Shown piece after piece: positions 34,956-42,833 of a stretch of DNA of 52,803 nucleotides. The stretch is from assembly GCA_027493375.1 (NCBI GenBank), contig JAPVWO010000128.1, positions 1-52,803 on the forward strand. The letters are read 5' to 3'. This DNA comes from Candidatus Multivorans thiocomprendens. GTDB taxonomy: Bacteria; Acidobacteriota; Thermoanaerobaculia; Multivoradales; Multivoraceae. Positions within the stretch are counted from its first letter, which is position 1. Each line of letters opens with the position of its first letter. Position numbers and translations under genes: made by a program. The notes under the pieces were generated by a model that saw only the letters and a list, made by a program, of their open reading frames with translations, was not told the origin of the DNA and did not search any database.

Positions 34956-36676
34956 GGCGCGCTCCCTTCGCCCCGCCGCAGGGTGTGGTAGCGGCGGAGC
35001 TCGAGAGCGTCGAAGGTCTCCTCGACCCCGTCCGGCCAGCGGACCCGCATCTCGTCCGTCGTTACGGCTTCGGCTAGCCCGAAGAGGACCCGCGGGTCGC
35101 TCGACGAGGCGTAGCTCATTCCCGTGCGGACGCGCCGTGCGATCGTCCGGCCATCACCGAGTCGCAGCTCGACGACGGCGCCGAGAGCGTCGCGTTCCGG
35201 CGATCCATGCACGACCCGCAGTCCGATCCAGGATCGGTCCTGTCCAATCGTGTTGAGGAAGAGCTGGACCGGGCCGCCGTTGTTGCTGACGACGAGGTCG
35301 GTATCGCCGTCGTTGTCGACGTCGCCGAAGGCGGCGCCGCGCGAGACGAGGTCCTCGTTGAAGGCGGCGCCGGCCTGATCCGAGATGTCCTCGAAGGCGC
35401 CGTCGCCGAGGTTCCGGAACACCTGGTTGGGCTGGCCGAAGTCCGTCACGCCTCCCGGCTTCGACATCCTGCGCACCGCGCCGTTGACGACGACCAGATC
35501 GAGCCGGGCGTCGTTGTCGATGTCGACCCAGGCAGCGCCGAAGCCGGTCCACGGCAGGCTCGGCGCGCCCAGGCCGGCGGCCAGCGTGGCGTCGCGGAAC
35601 AGGCCCCGGCCGTCGTTGCGGTAGAGGGTGTTCGTCTCGCCGGTCAGGTGGGCGAGGAAGATGTCCTCGTCTCCGTCACCGTCGAAGTCGGCGGCGTCGA
35701 CTCCCATGCCGGCCTCGGCGACGCCGCCGGCGTTGACCGCGACTCCGGCGATCGGCGCTCCGTTCTCGAAGCGGCCGCGGCGGTTGAGCCACAGGTGGTT
35801 CGGCGTCCAGTCGTTGGCGACATAGAGGTCCAGCCAGCGGTCGCCGTCCGCGTCGAGGGCCGCGGCGCCCAGGGTGTAGGCGTCGGCGCCGCCGAGCCCG
35901 GCCTGCTCGGTCGCCTCTTCGAAACGGCCCTTGCCGAGGTTGCGGAAGAAGCGGTCGGGCCGCGGAGTGAAGCTCCGCGGACTGCAGTAGTCCGGGCCGC
36001 CGACCGCCGCGGCGCAGACCGTGTGGGTGCCGCGGTTGAAGTCGAGGTAGTTGCCGACGAAAAGGTCGAGGTCGCCGTCGTCGTCGGGGTCGAAGAACAG
36101 GGCCGGCACGCTCCAGCCAGGGTCGTCGACCGCGGCCTTGGAGGTGGCGTCCTCGAAGGTGCCGTCTCCGCGGTTTCGCCAGAGCACGTTGGAACCGAGG
36201 TTCGTCACGTAGAGATCGATCCAGCCGTCGCCGTCCGCGTCTCCGCCGGCGACTCCCATGCCGATGCCGTCGGAGCGGAGTTGGGATTCTCCCGTGACGT
36301 CGACGAAGCGGAGCTGTCCGGATTCGGCCAGTTCGTTGCGGAAGAGGCGGTCGTGGTAGACCGTGCGGTCGTCCGTGTCGTCTCCGAAGACAGGGCCGCT
36401 CTGAACCAGGAAGACGTCGAGGTCGCCGTCGGCGTCGTAGTCGACGAGGGCGGCGCCGCCACTCATGATCTCGGGCAGGAAGTGCTCGCCCGCGGCGCCG
36501 TTCCGGTGGACGAAGTCGAGGCCGGTGCCGGCGGCGCTCTCTTCGAAGATCGCCGGCCCGTCGGCCTCGGGCTGCGGCGGCGCCGGGCCGGCTGTTTCGA
36601 CCCGCGTGCCGCCTCCGCCGCCACAGTTCCAGGCCAGCGCGGCGGCGGACACGGCGGCCACAACGCGGGCGTACAC
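34952..36676 (-). CDS. CRTAC1-type FG-GAP/ASPIC-UnbV protein (ASPIC-B)
   Basis: 574 residues from GTG 36676, which directly abuts the TPR-A stop codon. The N-terminus VAAVSAAALAWNCGGGGG resembles a lipoprotein signal, though Asn before the Cys is unusual. FG-GAP repeats carry calcium-type loops (DYDADGDLDVFL, DADGDGWIDLYV, DPDDDGDLDLFV, DFDGDGDEDIFL, DVDNDGDTDLVV). A conserved Cys pair (VCAAAVGGPDYCSP) matches ASPIC-A and ASPIC-D. The C-terminal ASPIC/UnbV domain is intact (SWIGLRVVHGSPERDALGAV, MSYASSSDPRVLFGL). Its stop overlaps the TPR-B start by 4 nt. Confidence 0.87.
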   Translation of the reverse strand: MYARVVAAVSAAALAWNCGGGGGTRVETAGPAPPQPEADGPAIFEESAAGTGLDFVHRNGAAGEHFLPEIMSGGAALVDYDADGDLDVFLVQSGPVFGDDTDDRTVYHDRLFRNELAESGQLRFVDVTGESQLRSDGIGMGVAGGDADGDGWIDLYVTNLGSNVLWRNRGDGTFEDATSKAAVDDPGWSVPALFFDPDDDGDLDLFVGNYLDFNRGTHTVCAAAVGGPDYCSPRSFTPRPDRFFRNLGKGRFEEATEQAGLGGADAYTLGAAALDADGDRWLDLYVANDWTPNHLWLNRRGRFENGAPIAGVAVNAGGVAEAGMGVDAADFDGDGDEDIFLAHLTGETNTLYRNDGRGLFRDATLAAGLGAPSLPWTGFGAAWVDIDNDARLDLVVVNGAVRRMSKPGGVTDFGQPNQVFRNLGDGAFEDISDQAGAAFNEDLVSRGAAFGDVDNDGDTDLVVSNNGGPVQLFLNTIGQDRSWIGLRVVHGSPERDALGAVVELRLGDGRTIARRVRTGMSYASSSDPRVLFGLAEAVTTDEMRVRWPDGVEETFDALELRRYHTLRRGEGSAP

Positions 36677-38389
36677 CTAGCGACCGCCCCCGGGAGCACG
36701 GAGCGGTTGCCGTGCCTGGTAGAGGCGGAGGCGGTCGAGGCGCTGCGGGGAGTTGCCGCCGGCGGTCTCGCGCTCGCGGTCCAGGGCCCGTTGCTGCCAG
36801 GAGACGGCGTCCTTGAAGCGGCCGGCTTCGGCCATCGCCATCGCCAGGGTTTCCAGGTGGTCGATCGCCGGCTGCTCGTCGACGACGGAGCGGGCGAGTT
36901 CCACCGCGCGGGCGGCGTCGCGTACGACGGCATCGGGGCTGGTGGCCAGGAGCCGAGCGAGCAGGTGCCGCACCGCCAGGTCGCCGGGAAAGCGGTCGTG
37001 CGCGGCCTCCAGCGCTTGGCGCGCCGCGGTGAATTGCCCGGTCTGGAATCGGGTGAGACCGAGGTTGAAGTGGGCGCGGAGATCGTCAGGGGTCAGCGCC
37101 GCCAGAGCCTCCAGGTGGTCGGCGGCCCGGGCGGGTTCGCCTGCCTCGAGCAGCATGGCGGCCAGCAGCCGGTGTGCTTCGATCGCGGCGGGATCGAGAC
37201 GCACGATCTCCTCGAGTTCCGCGCGGGCGCCGGCGACGTTGCCGGCGTCGGCGCGGGCCCGCGCGCGCATCAGCCGCCACTGCAGGTTCTCCGGGTCGAT
37301 GTCGGCGGCCCGCTCCAGGTGCAGGGCGCCCTCCGCGGTCCGTCCGGTCCGACCGAGCAGGAGGGCGAGATTGAAGTGCGCCGCTCCGTGCGAGGGGTTC
37401 GCCTCGATCGCCTGTCGCAAGTGGTCCTCGGCGGCCGCCTGGTCGGCGGTCTCGATCAGGGCGCGTGCGAGGTTGAAGTGGACTTCCGGATCGCCGTCGT
37501 CTTCGGCCAGGAGCTCGCGGTAAAGGGCGATCGCCTCGTCGTTCCGGCCGGAACGGGCAGCGCGCACCGCGCGGTCGAACCGGGCCTCGGTCTTCAGGCC
37601 GTAGATCCGGAGCCGGTCCCGGAGGGGATCGACGATTGCGATCGGGATCCGGCGGTTGCGCGCCAGCTCGGCGCGGGCCCGTGTGGTCTCGCCGCCCGCC
37701 CGCAGGGCCATTCCGAGGTGATGGTGGACGACGCTTCCTTCCGGTTGCGAGGCGAGCACCTCCTCGAAGGCGGCGATCGCCTGGGCGATCTCGCCGCGGT
37801 CCAGGGCCACCCGGCCGAGGCCGAAGCGCGCCGCGGCGCTCTCGGGCCGAACCCCGAGAGCCCGCGCATAGGCGGCCGCGGCCGCATCGAGATCGCCGGC
37901 GTCGATGTGGAGGTCGCCGCTGCGGATCAGGGTCGCCGTGTCGTTCGGACTCAGTGCCAGGGCGGCGCGGGCCGAGAGCCGGGCGCGCTCCAGGTTGCCG
38001 GTCGCGTCGTGGAGCAGTAACTCGTAATAGGTCCACTGGAAGTCGTTCGGCGCCAGCAGGCGGAGTTGCGCCAGGCAGACCGCGGCGGCCGCGTGGAGCT
38101 CGTAGTGGAGGTACTGCAGGCAGAGATCGCCGAAGACGTTCGCGGCGTGTTGCGCCTGCTCGTCGGTCGAGGCGGCGACGAGGGCGTCGGCCGCGGCGGT
38201 CCGGTCGGCTGTGAGTTGCTCCTCCTGTTCGGCGTCGAGGTGGTCGAGGGTTGGCGCCGGCAGGGCGTCCACCGAGAGCAGAGCGCGAACCTTGCGGGCG
38301 TCGTCGGTGGACGGCGGCTCCTGGGCGGCGGCCTGCGCGGTGGCCGCGGCGGCGAGCGAGAGGCTGAGGAGGAAGCGGAGTCGGGTCAA
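36677..38389 (-). CDS. TPR repeat exported protein (TPR-A)
   Basis: 570 residues. The start is TTG 38389, inside the stop of ASPIC-A (TTGA), so translation is probably coupled. It has a cleavable signal (FLLSLSLAAAATAQAAAQ) rather than a lipobox, unlike TPR-B and TPR-C. The rest is TPR repeats (LDAAAAAYARALGVRPESAA, GRNDEAIALYRELLAEDDGD, AAAEDHLRQAIEANPSHGAA). The N-terminal part (DLCLQYLHYELHAAAAVCLAQLRLL) corresponds to the AVGELGRLYHGLQLL region of its paralogues but has diverged. It is predicted to be periplasmic or surface-associated. Confidence 0.83.
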   Translation of the reverse strand: MTRLRFLLSLSLAAAATAQAAAQEPPSTDDARKVRALLSVDALPAPTLDHLDAEQEEQLTADRTAAADALVAASTDEQAQHAANVFGDLCLQYLHYELHAAAAVCLAQLRLLAPNDFQWTYYELLLHDATGNLERARLSARAALALSPNDTATLIRSGDLHIDAGDLDAAAAAYARALGVRPESAAARFGLGRVALDRGEIAQAIAAFEEVLASQPEGSVVHHHLGMALRAGGETTRARAELARNRRIPIAIVDPLRDRLRIYGLKTEARFDRAVRAARSGRNDEAIALYRELLAEDDGDPEVHFNLARALIETADQAAAEDHLRQAIEANPSHGAAHFNLALLLGRTGRTAEGALHLERAADIDPENLQWRLMRARARADAGNVAGARAELEEIVRLDPAAIEAHRLLAAMLLEAGEPARAADHLEALAALTPDDLRAHFNLGLTRFQTGQFTAARQALEAAHDRFPGDLAVRHLLARLLATSPDAVVRDAARAVELARSVVDEQPAIDHLETLAMAMAEAGRFKDAVSWQQRALDRERETAGGNSPQRLDRLRLYQARQPLRAPGGGR

Positions 38390-40122
38390 GGCGGGCCGTC
38401 CCTCGGGCCGTTGCCCCGCCTCACGACGTTGTAGCGGCCGGCCGCGACCTCCACTTCCTCCACGGCGCCGTCGGACCAGCGAACCTGTACGAGCCGGGTG
38501 GACTCCTCTTCAATCACCTGGTCGGCACGCGGGAGCGGGAACAGCAGCCGCGGATCGCGGGCCGCGACGTAGCTGCCGTCGGTGTGAACCCTCCGCCAGG
38601 CGCCTCCATCGGCGAGGCGGGCGCGGGCGCCGTAGACGTCGACGAAGCCCTGCCCGTCGTCGCCGGCAAGTTCGACGAGTCTCAGGCCCACCCAATCGCG
38701 TCCCGGGCGGCGCTGGTTCAGAAGGACGCGGGCCGGTCCGGCGTTGTTGGAGATGACGAGGTCCGGGTCGCCGTCGTTGTCCAGGTCGCCTACCGCCAGA
38801 CCGCGGCTGACCTCGACGTGGACCGGCCGCTCCCGGCGTTCGGCGGGAACGGTTTCGAAGCGGCCGTCGCCGAGGCCGCGGAAGAGCTGGTTCTCCATCC
38901 GCAGCGGGTGAGGGTCGCCGGCGTCGACCTGGACCTCGATCCGCCGCACCGCCCCGTTCACGACGTAGAGGTCCAGCACACCATCGCCGTCGAAGTCGAG
39001 GCTTGCCGTGCCGAAGCCGGTCATCGGCCAGCTCGCGTCGATCAGGCCGGCTTCGCGGCTGCGGTCGTCGAAGAGCCCATCGCCGTCGTTCAGGTAGAGG
39101 GTGTTGTGCTCGCGGACGAGGTGCGAGAGGAAGATGTCGGGCGCGCCGTTGCCGTCGAAGTCGCCGACCGCGACGCCCATGCTGGCCTGCGGGCGTCCGT
39201 CACGGTCGAACGCGGCGCCCGCGAACACGGCGTCCTCGATGAAGGTGCCGTCACCCTGGTTGAGCCACAGGTGGTTCGCCATCTGGTCGTTGGCGACGTA
39301 GAGGTCGACGAGTCCGTCGCCGTTGAAGTCGTCGGCGGCGGCGCCGAGCGCCGTGGCGGGCGCCGCCCAGTCGGTGCCCAGGCCGGAGCTGACGGTGGCG
39401 TCGACGAAGGTCCCGTCGCCGAGGTTGCGGAGGAGCCGGTCAGCCTCCGCCGGCTGGCTGAGCGGGCCGCAGTAGTCCGGCTGGCCGCTGGTCAGGAAGC
39501 AGCGCTTGCGGTTGGCGCGGTGGAAGCGGTGGTAGTTGCCTACGTAGAGGTCCAGCCAGCCGTCCGCGTCGTAGTCGAAGAAGACGGCCGGCACGCTGAA
39601 CCGGCGGTCGTCAACTCCCGCGGCCTCCGTGGCGTCTTCGAAGCCGCGGCCCCCGAGGTTGCGGAGGAGCCGGTTGGAGCCCAGGTTCGTCAGGTAGAGA
39701 TCGACCCAGCCGTCCCGGTCGTAGTCGGCGGTGGCGACTCCGATGTTGTAGCCCGGCTCGTGCAGTCCGAGCTCCGCCGTGACGCCGGTGAACCGGAGTT
39801 CGCCGGTCTCGGCGAGATCGTTCCGAAACAGGCGGTCGGTGGGTTCGGCCGCGGGCGGCGGGAACACCGGCGAGTGGTCCTCGTCACCCTCGAAGGACCG
39901 TCCCTGGCCGAGATAGACGTCGAGGTCGCCGTCGTTGTCGTAGTCGAACAGGGCGACCCCGGCGCCCACCACCTCGGCGGTGTAGAGCTGCCCGGTCATG
40001 CCGTTGTAGTGGACGAAGTCCATCCCCACGTCGGCGCCGGCTTCCACGAACGCGGGCGAGGCGTCCTCAGGGCTTCCAGGCGCCGTGGCGAGGATGGCGG
40101 CTAGCGCCAGAGTGGCCAACAT
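38386..40122 (-). CDS. CRTAC1-type FG-GAP/ASPIC-UnbV protein (ASPIC-A)
   Basis: 578 residues from ATG 40122, 12 nt after the CoA-transferase stop; no ribosome binding site stands out. A short signal (LATLALAAILATAPG) starts the protein. FG-GAP repeats have loops such as DYDNDGDLDVYL, DYDRDGWVDLYL, DYDADGWLDLYV, DFNGDGLVDLYV, DFDGNGAPDIFL and DLDNDGDPDLVI. The Cys pair (RCFLTSGQPDYCGP) is conserved. The ASPIC/UnbV domain is recognisable (DWVGLRLVELAGDDGQGFVD, SYVAARDPRLLFPL) but more diverged than in its paralogues. It is predicted to be exported and calcium-binding, and is coupled to TPR-A. Confidence 0.85.
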   Translation of the reverse strand: MLATLALAAILATAPGSPEDASPAFVEAGADVGMDFVHYNGMTGQLYTAEVVGAGVALFDYDNDGDLDVYLGQGRSFEGDEDHSPVFPPPAAEPTDRLFRNDLAETGELRFTGVTAELGLHEPGYNIGVATADYDRDGWVDLYLTNLGSNRLLRNLGGRGFEDATEAAGVDDRRFSVPAVFFDYDADGWLDLYVGNYHRFHRANRKRCFLTSGQPDYCGPLSQPAEADRLLRNLGDGTFVDATVSSGLGTDWAAPATALGAAADDFNGDGLVDLYVANDQMANHLWLNQGDGTFIEDAVFAGAAFDRDGRPQASMGVAVGDFDGNGAPDIFLSHLVREHNTLYLNDGDGLFDDRSREAGLIDASWPMTGFGTASLDFDGDGVLDLYVVNGAVRRIEVQVDAGDPHPLRMENQLFRGLGDGRFETVPAERRERPVHVEVSRGLAVGDLDNDGDPDLVISNNAGPARVLLNQRRPGRDWVGLRLVELAGDDGQGFVDVYGARARLADGGAWRRVHTDGSYVAARDPRLLFPLPRADQVIEEESTRLVQVRWSDGAVEEVEVAAGRYNVVRRGNGPRDGPP

Positions 40123-40134
40123 GGATGGTCGGGA

Positions 40135-42792
40135 TCATACGACCGGCTCGGTCCCGATGACCTTGTCTCGCTCCAGTACCTTCAGTTCATCCTCGCTCAG
40201 GCCGAGCAGGCGCGTCAGCACCTCGCGGTTGTGCTGGCCGAGCGTCGGCGCCGGCCATTCGACGGCGTACGGGCGGCTCTCGCCATCATCGGTCACGGGG
40301 CGGAACGGCGCGGACGGGTTGGGTTGACTGCCGACATGGGCCCGCTCGCGCCACTGCCAGTAGCCGCGGCCGTCGAGATGCGGGTCGTGGAGCACGTCGA
40401 GGGTGTTGCGCAGCACGGCCGCCGGCACGCCCGCGGAGGTCAGGCGGCGTTCCAGGGCCAGGCCGTCGTGGAGCATGGTGCGCGCCGCCAGCGCCCGGTC
40501 GAGTTCGTCCTCGTGCTGCTTGCGGCCCGCGGCGTCGGCGAAGCGCGGATCCTCGGCGTCCATGCCCAGAACGTCGCGGAGCCCCCGCCACTGGTCTTCG
40601 GTCTCGACCGTGACCGTGATCCAGGGTTCCGCGCTCGGCGGCCCGCGGTGGAGGCGCGCGTCGCACCGAGAGCGGTCAGGCGCCCGCCCGGCAAGGCGCG
40701 ACGAGGGAGCATGTCGGGCTACATTCGACCGAGGAGCAACGACGCCGGGCGGGATGCATGGCTGCTCGAATGCAGCGCTGCCTTCGCCGCGGGCTGCCTG
40801 GCACGGATAGACGCCCCACGGCGCGAACAGCGGGTGGCGGCCGCCGGAGCGTTCGGGCGGGGCGCCGCGGACCGCCTGCTCGATCAGGCCGTGGGCGGCG
40901 AGCGGGAACATGGACTGGACGTGGGAGAGGTCGATGTACTGGCCCTCGCCGGTCCGCCGAAGGTGGCGGAGGGCGGTCAGGAGCGCCGCGGCGGCGTTGA
41001 TGCCGGCGACCGGGTCGCCAAGGGCGACGTGCTGCATGGTCGGCGGGTCGCCGGCGCGGCCGTTCAGGTGGGGCAATCCGGAAGCCTGCTCGACGGTCGA
41101 GCCGTAGGCGCGGTGGTTCATCCATGGGCCGCTCCTGCCGAAGGGCGGCATGGAGACCATGACCAGCTCGGGGTTCGCCTGGCAAAGTCGCTCGTAGTCG
41201 AGTCCCAGTTTGGGCAGCACGCTGGCGGTGTAGTTCTCGATCACCGCGTCCGACTTCGCGACGAGGCGCAGCAGGAGATCGACGCCGCGCCGGCTGGTCA
41301 GGTCGAGGGTGATCCCCAGCTTGTTGCGGCCGGTCGTGTTGAAGGCGGTCGACTGCTCGTAGAGCTTCCGGGCGATCGATTCCGGCGTCGACTCCCAGCC
41401 GCGCCACCAGTCGAAGTACTGGCACGACTCCACCTTGATCACGTCGGCCCCGAGGTCGGCGAGCTGCCGCGTGGCGAGCGGTCCGGCCCAGCCCATCGTC
41501 AGGTCGACGATGCGGATGTCGCCGAGGAGCGTGGGTCGGCGGGCCTGGGGGGAGGCGCCCAGCGAACGCGGCATCCGCGCGTCCGCCAGCGGACGCACGG
41601 CCTGCGACGCATGCGGCGCGGGGACGCGCCGCATGGGTGCACGCTTCCTCGGTGGACGGAGGGTCGGGCGTTCGCCCCTTGTGCCGTGCTCTCCCAGACG
41701 CGGGGCCGTTCCTCCTGGGGCCGCGGGGGTGCGATGGAGGCGAAACGGCGTGCCGGCGGCGAGGAAGCGCCCCTGGTCGGGGTGTTCGGCTTCTACCCAG
41801 GCGCCGCGATCCCGGAACTGCTCCAGGTCGAAAAGCTCCGCGGGAGTCGGCGCGAGCGCGAGGGGGACGCGCGCGGCCTGGCCGGCCTCGACCCACTCGC
41901 GAGCGGTGCGTGCGAGCAGGCGCGGTCTGAGCGCGGCATCGATCCGGTCTGCGTCTCCGAGCCGGTTGATCGACACCTGGTAGCGGGGATCGGCGCCGAG
42001 TTCGGGGAGCTCCAGCAGCGAGCAGAGGCTGCGCCACTGGGATGGGGTCACGGTGGTCACGCCGAGCCAGCCGTCACGGCAGGGATAGACGCCGACCGGA
42101 TAGGTGGGCCAGAAGCGGTTGATGCCGATCCGGGGACGGATCTCGCCCGTTGCGAGGGACCCTGGAGGGCCGGGCTCGGTGATGCACATCGCCGCCTCGA
42201 AGATCGAGACGTCCAGGTGAAACGGGGTGTCGAGCCGCCCTGTCTCCCGCGCCAGCAGGTGGCCGACGGCGCCGACGTAGGCCAGCGTGCCGGCGACCAC
42301 CTGCGGCGTGTGTCCGGTGGCGAGGATGGGCGGCCCCTCGGCCGGTCCGATCGCCCTGGCCGCGCCGGTATGGGTGCTGATGACGGGGTCCGTGGCGGTG
42401 CGGCCGGCGTAGGGACCCGAGGCGCCGAACCAGGAGATGGAGAGCCGGATCTGGCCGTCGAGCAGTTGCCTTTCGACGGCGGGGTCGTCGTCGAGGATGA
42501 GATCCGCGCCGGTGAGCAGGTCGCGGGCGTCGGAGTCCTCCGGTCCGGACGCGACGCTTCGCTTGCCGACCGAGAGCCAGGTCGCGAGCGCGCTGGCTTC
42601 GGGCGCCGACGCCCGCGGATGGATCGGATGCAGGCGGCGGATCGGGTGGCCTTCGCCCGGCGGCTCGAGGTTCGTCACCGTCGCGCCGAGGTCGCTGAAG
42701 AGCTTGGCGCAGTACGCGGTGGCGACCGTACCGGCGAGGTCGACGACATGGATCCCCGCCAGGGCTCCCGTAGTGGTGTCTTCGTTCTGCAT
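40135..42792 (-). CDS. Double-domain CaiB/BaiF (class III) CoA-transferase family protein
   Basis: 885 residues, about twice the usual 400, with two CoA-transferase family III domains in one frame. Domain 1 (about 10-365) starts GIHVVDLAGTVATAYCAKLF and has DVSIFEAAMC and TYPVGVYPCRDGWLGV. Domain 2 (about 430-880) starts IRIVDLTMGWAGPLATRQLA with a KVES motif, FNTTGRNKLGITLDL, PFGRSGPW, and the C-terminal RLTSAGVPAAVLRN. Family members move CoA between carboxylic acids, via an Asp that forms an acyl-anhydride; the substrate is unknown. The linker (about 368-430) and a ~55-residue insert in domain 2 (about 665-722) are Arg/Pro/Ala-rich and encode repeat-like DNA. It is divergent from the MFS gene by 41 bp and is the first gene of the long minus-strand run. 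Confidence 0.85.
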   Translation of the reverse strand: MQNEDTTTGALAGIHVVDLAGTVATAYCAKLFSDLGATVTNLEPPGEGHPIRRLHPIHPRASAPEASALATWLSVGKRSVASGPEDSDARDLLTGADLILDDDPAVERQLLDGQIRLSISWFGASGPYAGRTATDPVISTHTGAARAIGPAEGPPILATGHTPQVVAGTLAYVGAVGHLLARETGRLDTPFHLDVSIFEAAMCITEPGPPGSLATGEIRPRIGINRFWPTYPVGVYPCRDGWLGVTTVTPSQWRSLCSLLELPELGADPRYQVSINRLGDADRIDAALRPRLLARTAREWVEAGQAARVPLALAPTPAELFDLEQFRDRGAWVEAEHPDQGRFLAAGTPFRLHRTPAAPGGTAPRLGEHGTRGERPTLRPPRKRAPMRRVPAPHASQAVRPLADARMPRSLGASPQARRPTLLGDIRIVDLTMGWAGPLATRQLADLGADVIKVESCQYFDWWRGWESTPESIARKLYEQSTAFNTTGRNKLGITLDLTSRRGVDLLLRLVAKSDAVIENYTASVLPKLGLDYERLCQANPELVMVSMPPFGRSGPWMNHRAYGSTVEQASGLPHLNGRAGDPPTMQHVALGDPVAGINAAAALLTALRHLRRTGEGQYIDLSHVQSMFPLAAHGLIEQAVRGAPPERSGGRHPLFAPWGVYPCQAARGEGSAAFEQPCIPPGVVAPRSNVARHAPSSRLAGRAPDRSRCDARLHRGPPSAEPWITVTVETEDQWRGLRDVLGMDAEDPRFADAAGRKQHEDELDRALAARTMLHDGLALERRLTSAGVPAAVLRNTLDVLHDPHLDGRGYWQWRERAHVGSQPNPSAPFRPVTDDGESRPYAVEWPAPTLGQHNREVLTRLLGLSEDELKVLERDKVIGTEPVV
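40627..40800. repeat. In-frame repeat-like insert within the second CoA-transferase domain
   Basis: Family members go from the GVYPC motif to the WI(T)VTV motif in a handful of residues, but here about 58 codons intervene. They contain an inverted repeat with 10-bp arms, CCCGCCCGGC at 40683-40692 and its complement at 40744-40753. The encoded stretch (rich in Arg, Pro, Ser, Ala) resembles no domain. The insert keeps the frame. It is probably a dispersed palindromic repeat that landed in the gene. Confidence 0.5.
41579..41634. repeat. Two perfect hairpins in the CoA-transferase interdomain linker
   Basis: GCGTCCGC-CA-GCGGACGC (41579-41596) is an 8-bp stem with a 2-nt loop. ATGCGGCGC and GCGCCGCAT (41611-41619, 41626-41634) form a 9-bp stem with a 6-nt loop. 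They lie in the low-complexity linker that joins the two CoA-transferase domains, so the linker may derive from a REP-like repeat that fused two formerly separate genes. Confidence 0.5.
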
Positions 42793-42833
42793 GGACTTCG
42801 ATGGAAGCGGGAGTGTAGATCGGAAGGCGTAGG

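Noticed and set aside
40627..40800. A frameshift or sequencing error as cause of the odd stretch in the CoA transferase
   Set aside because: Recognisable domain sequence is in the same frame on both sides, and the extra length is a whole number of codons, so insertion is the better explanation.
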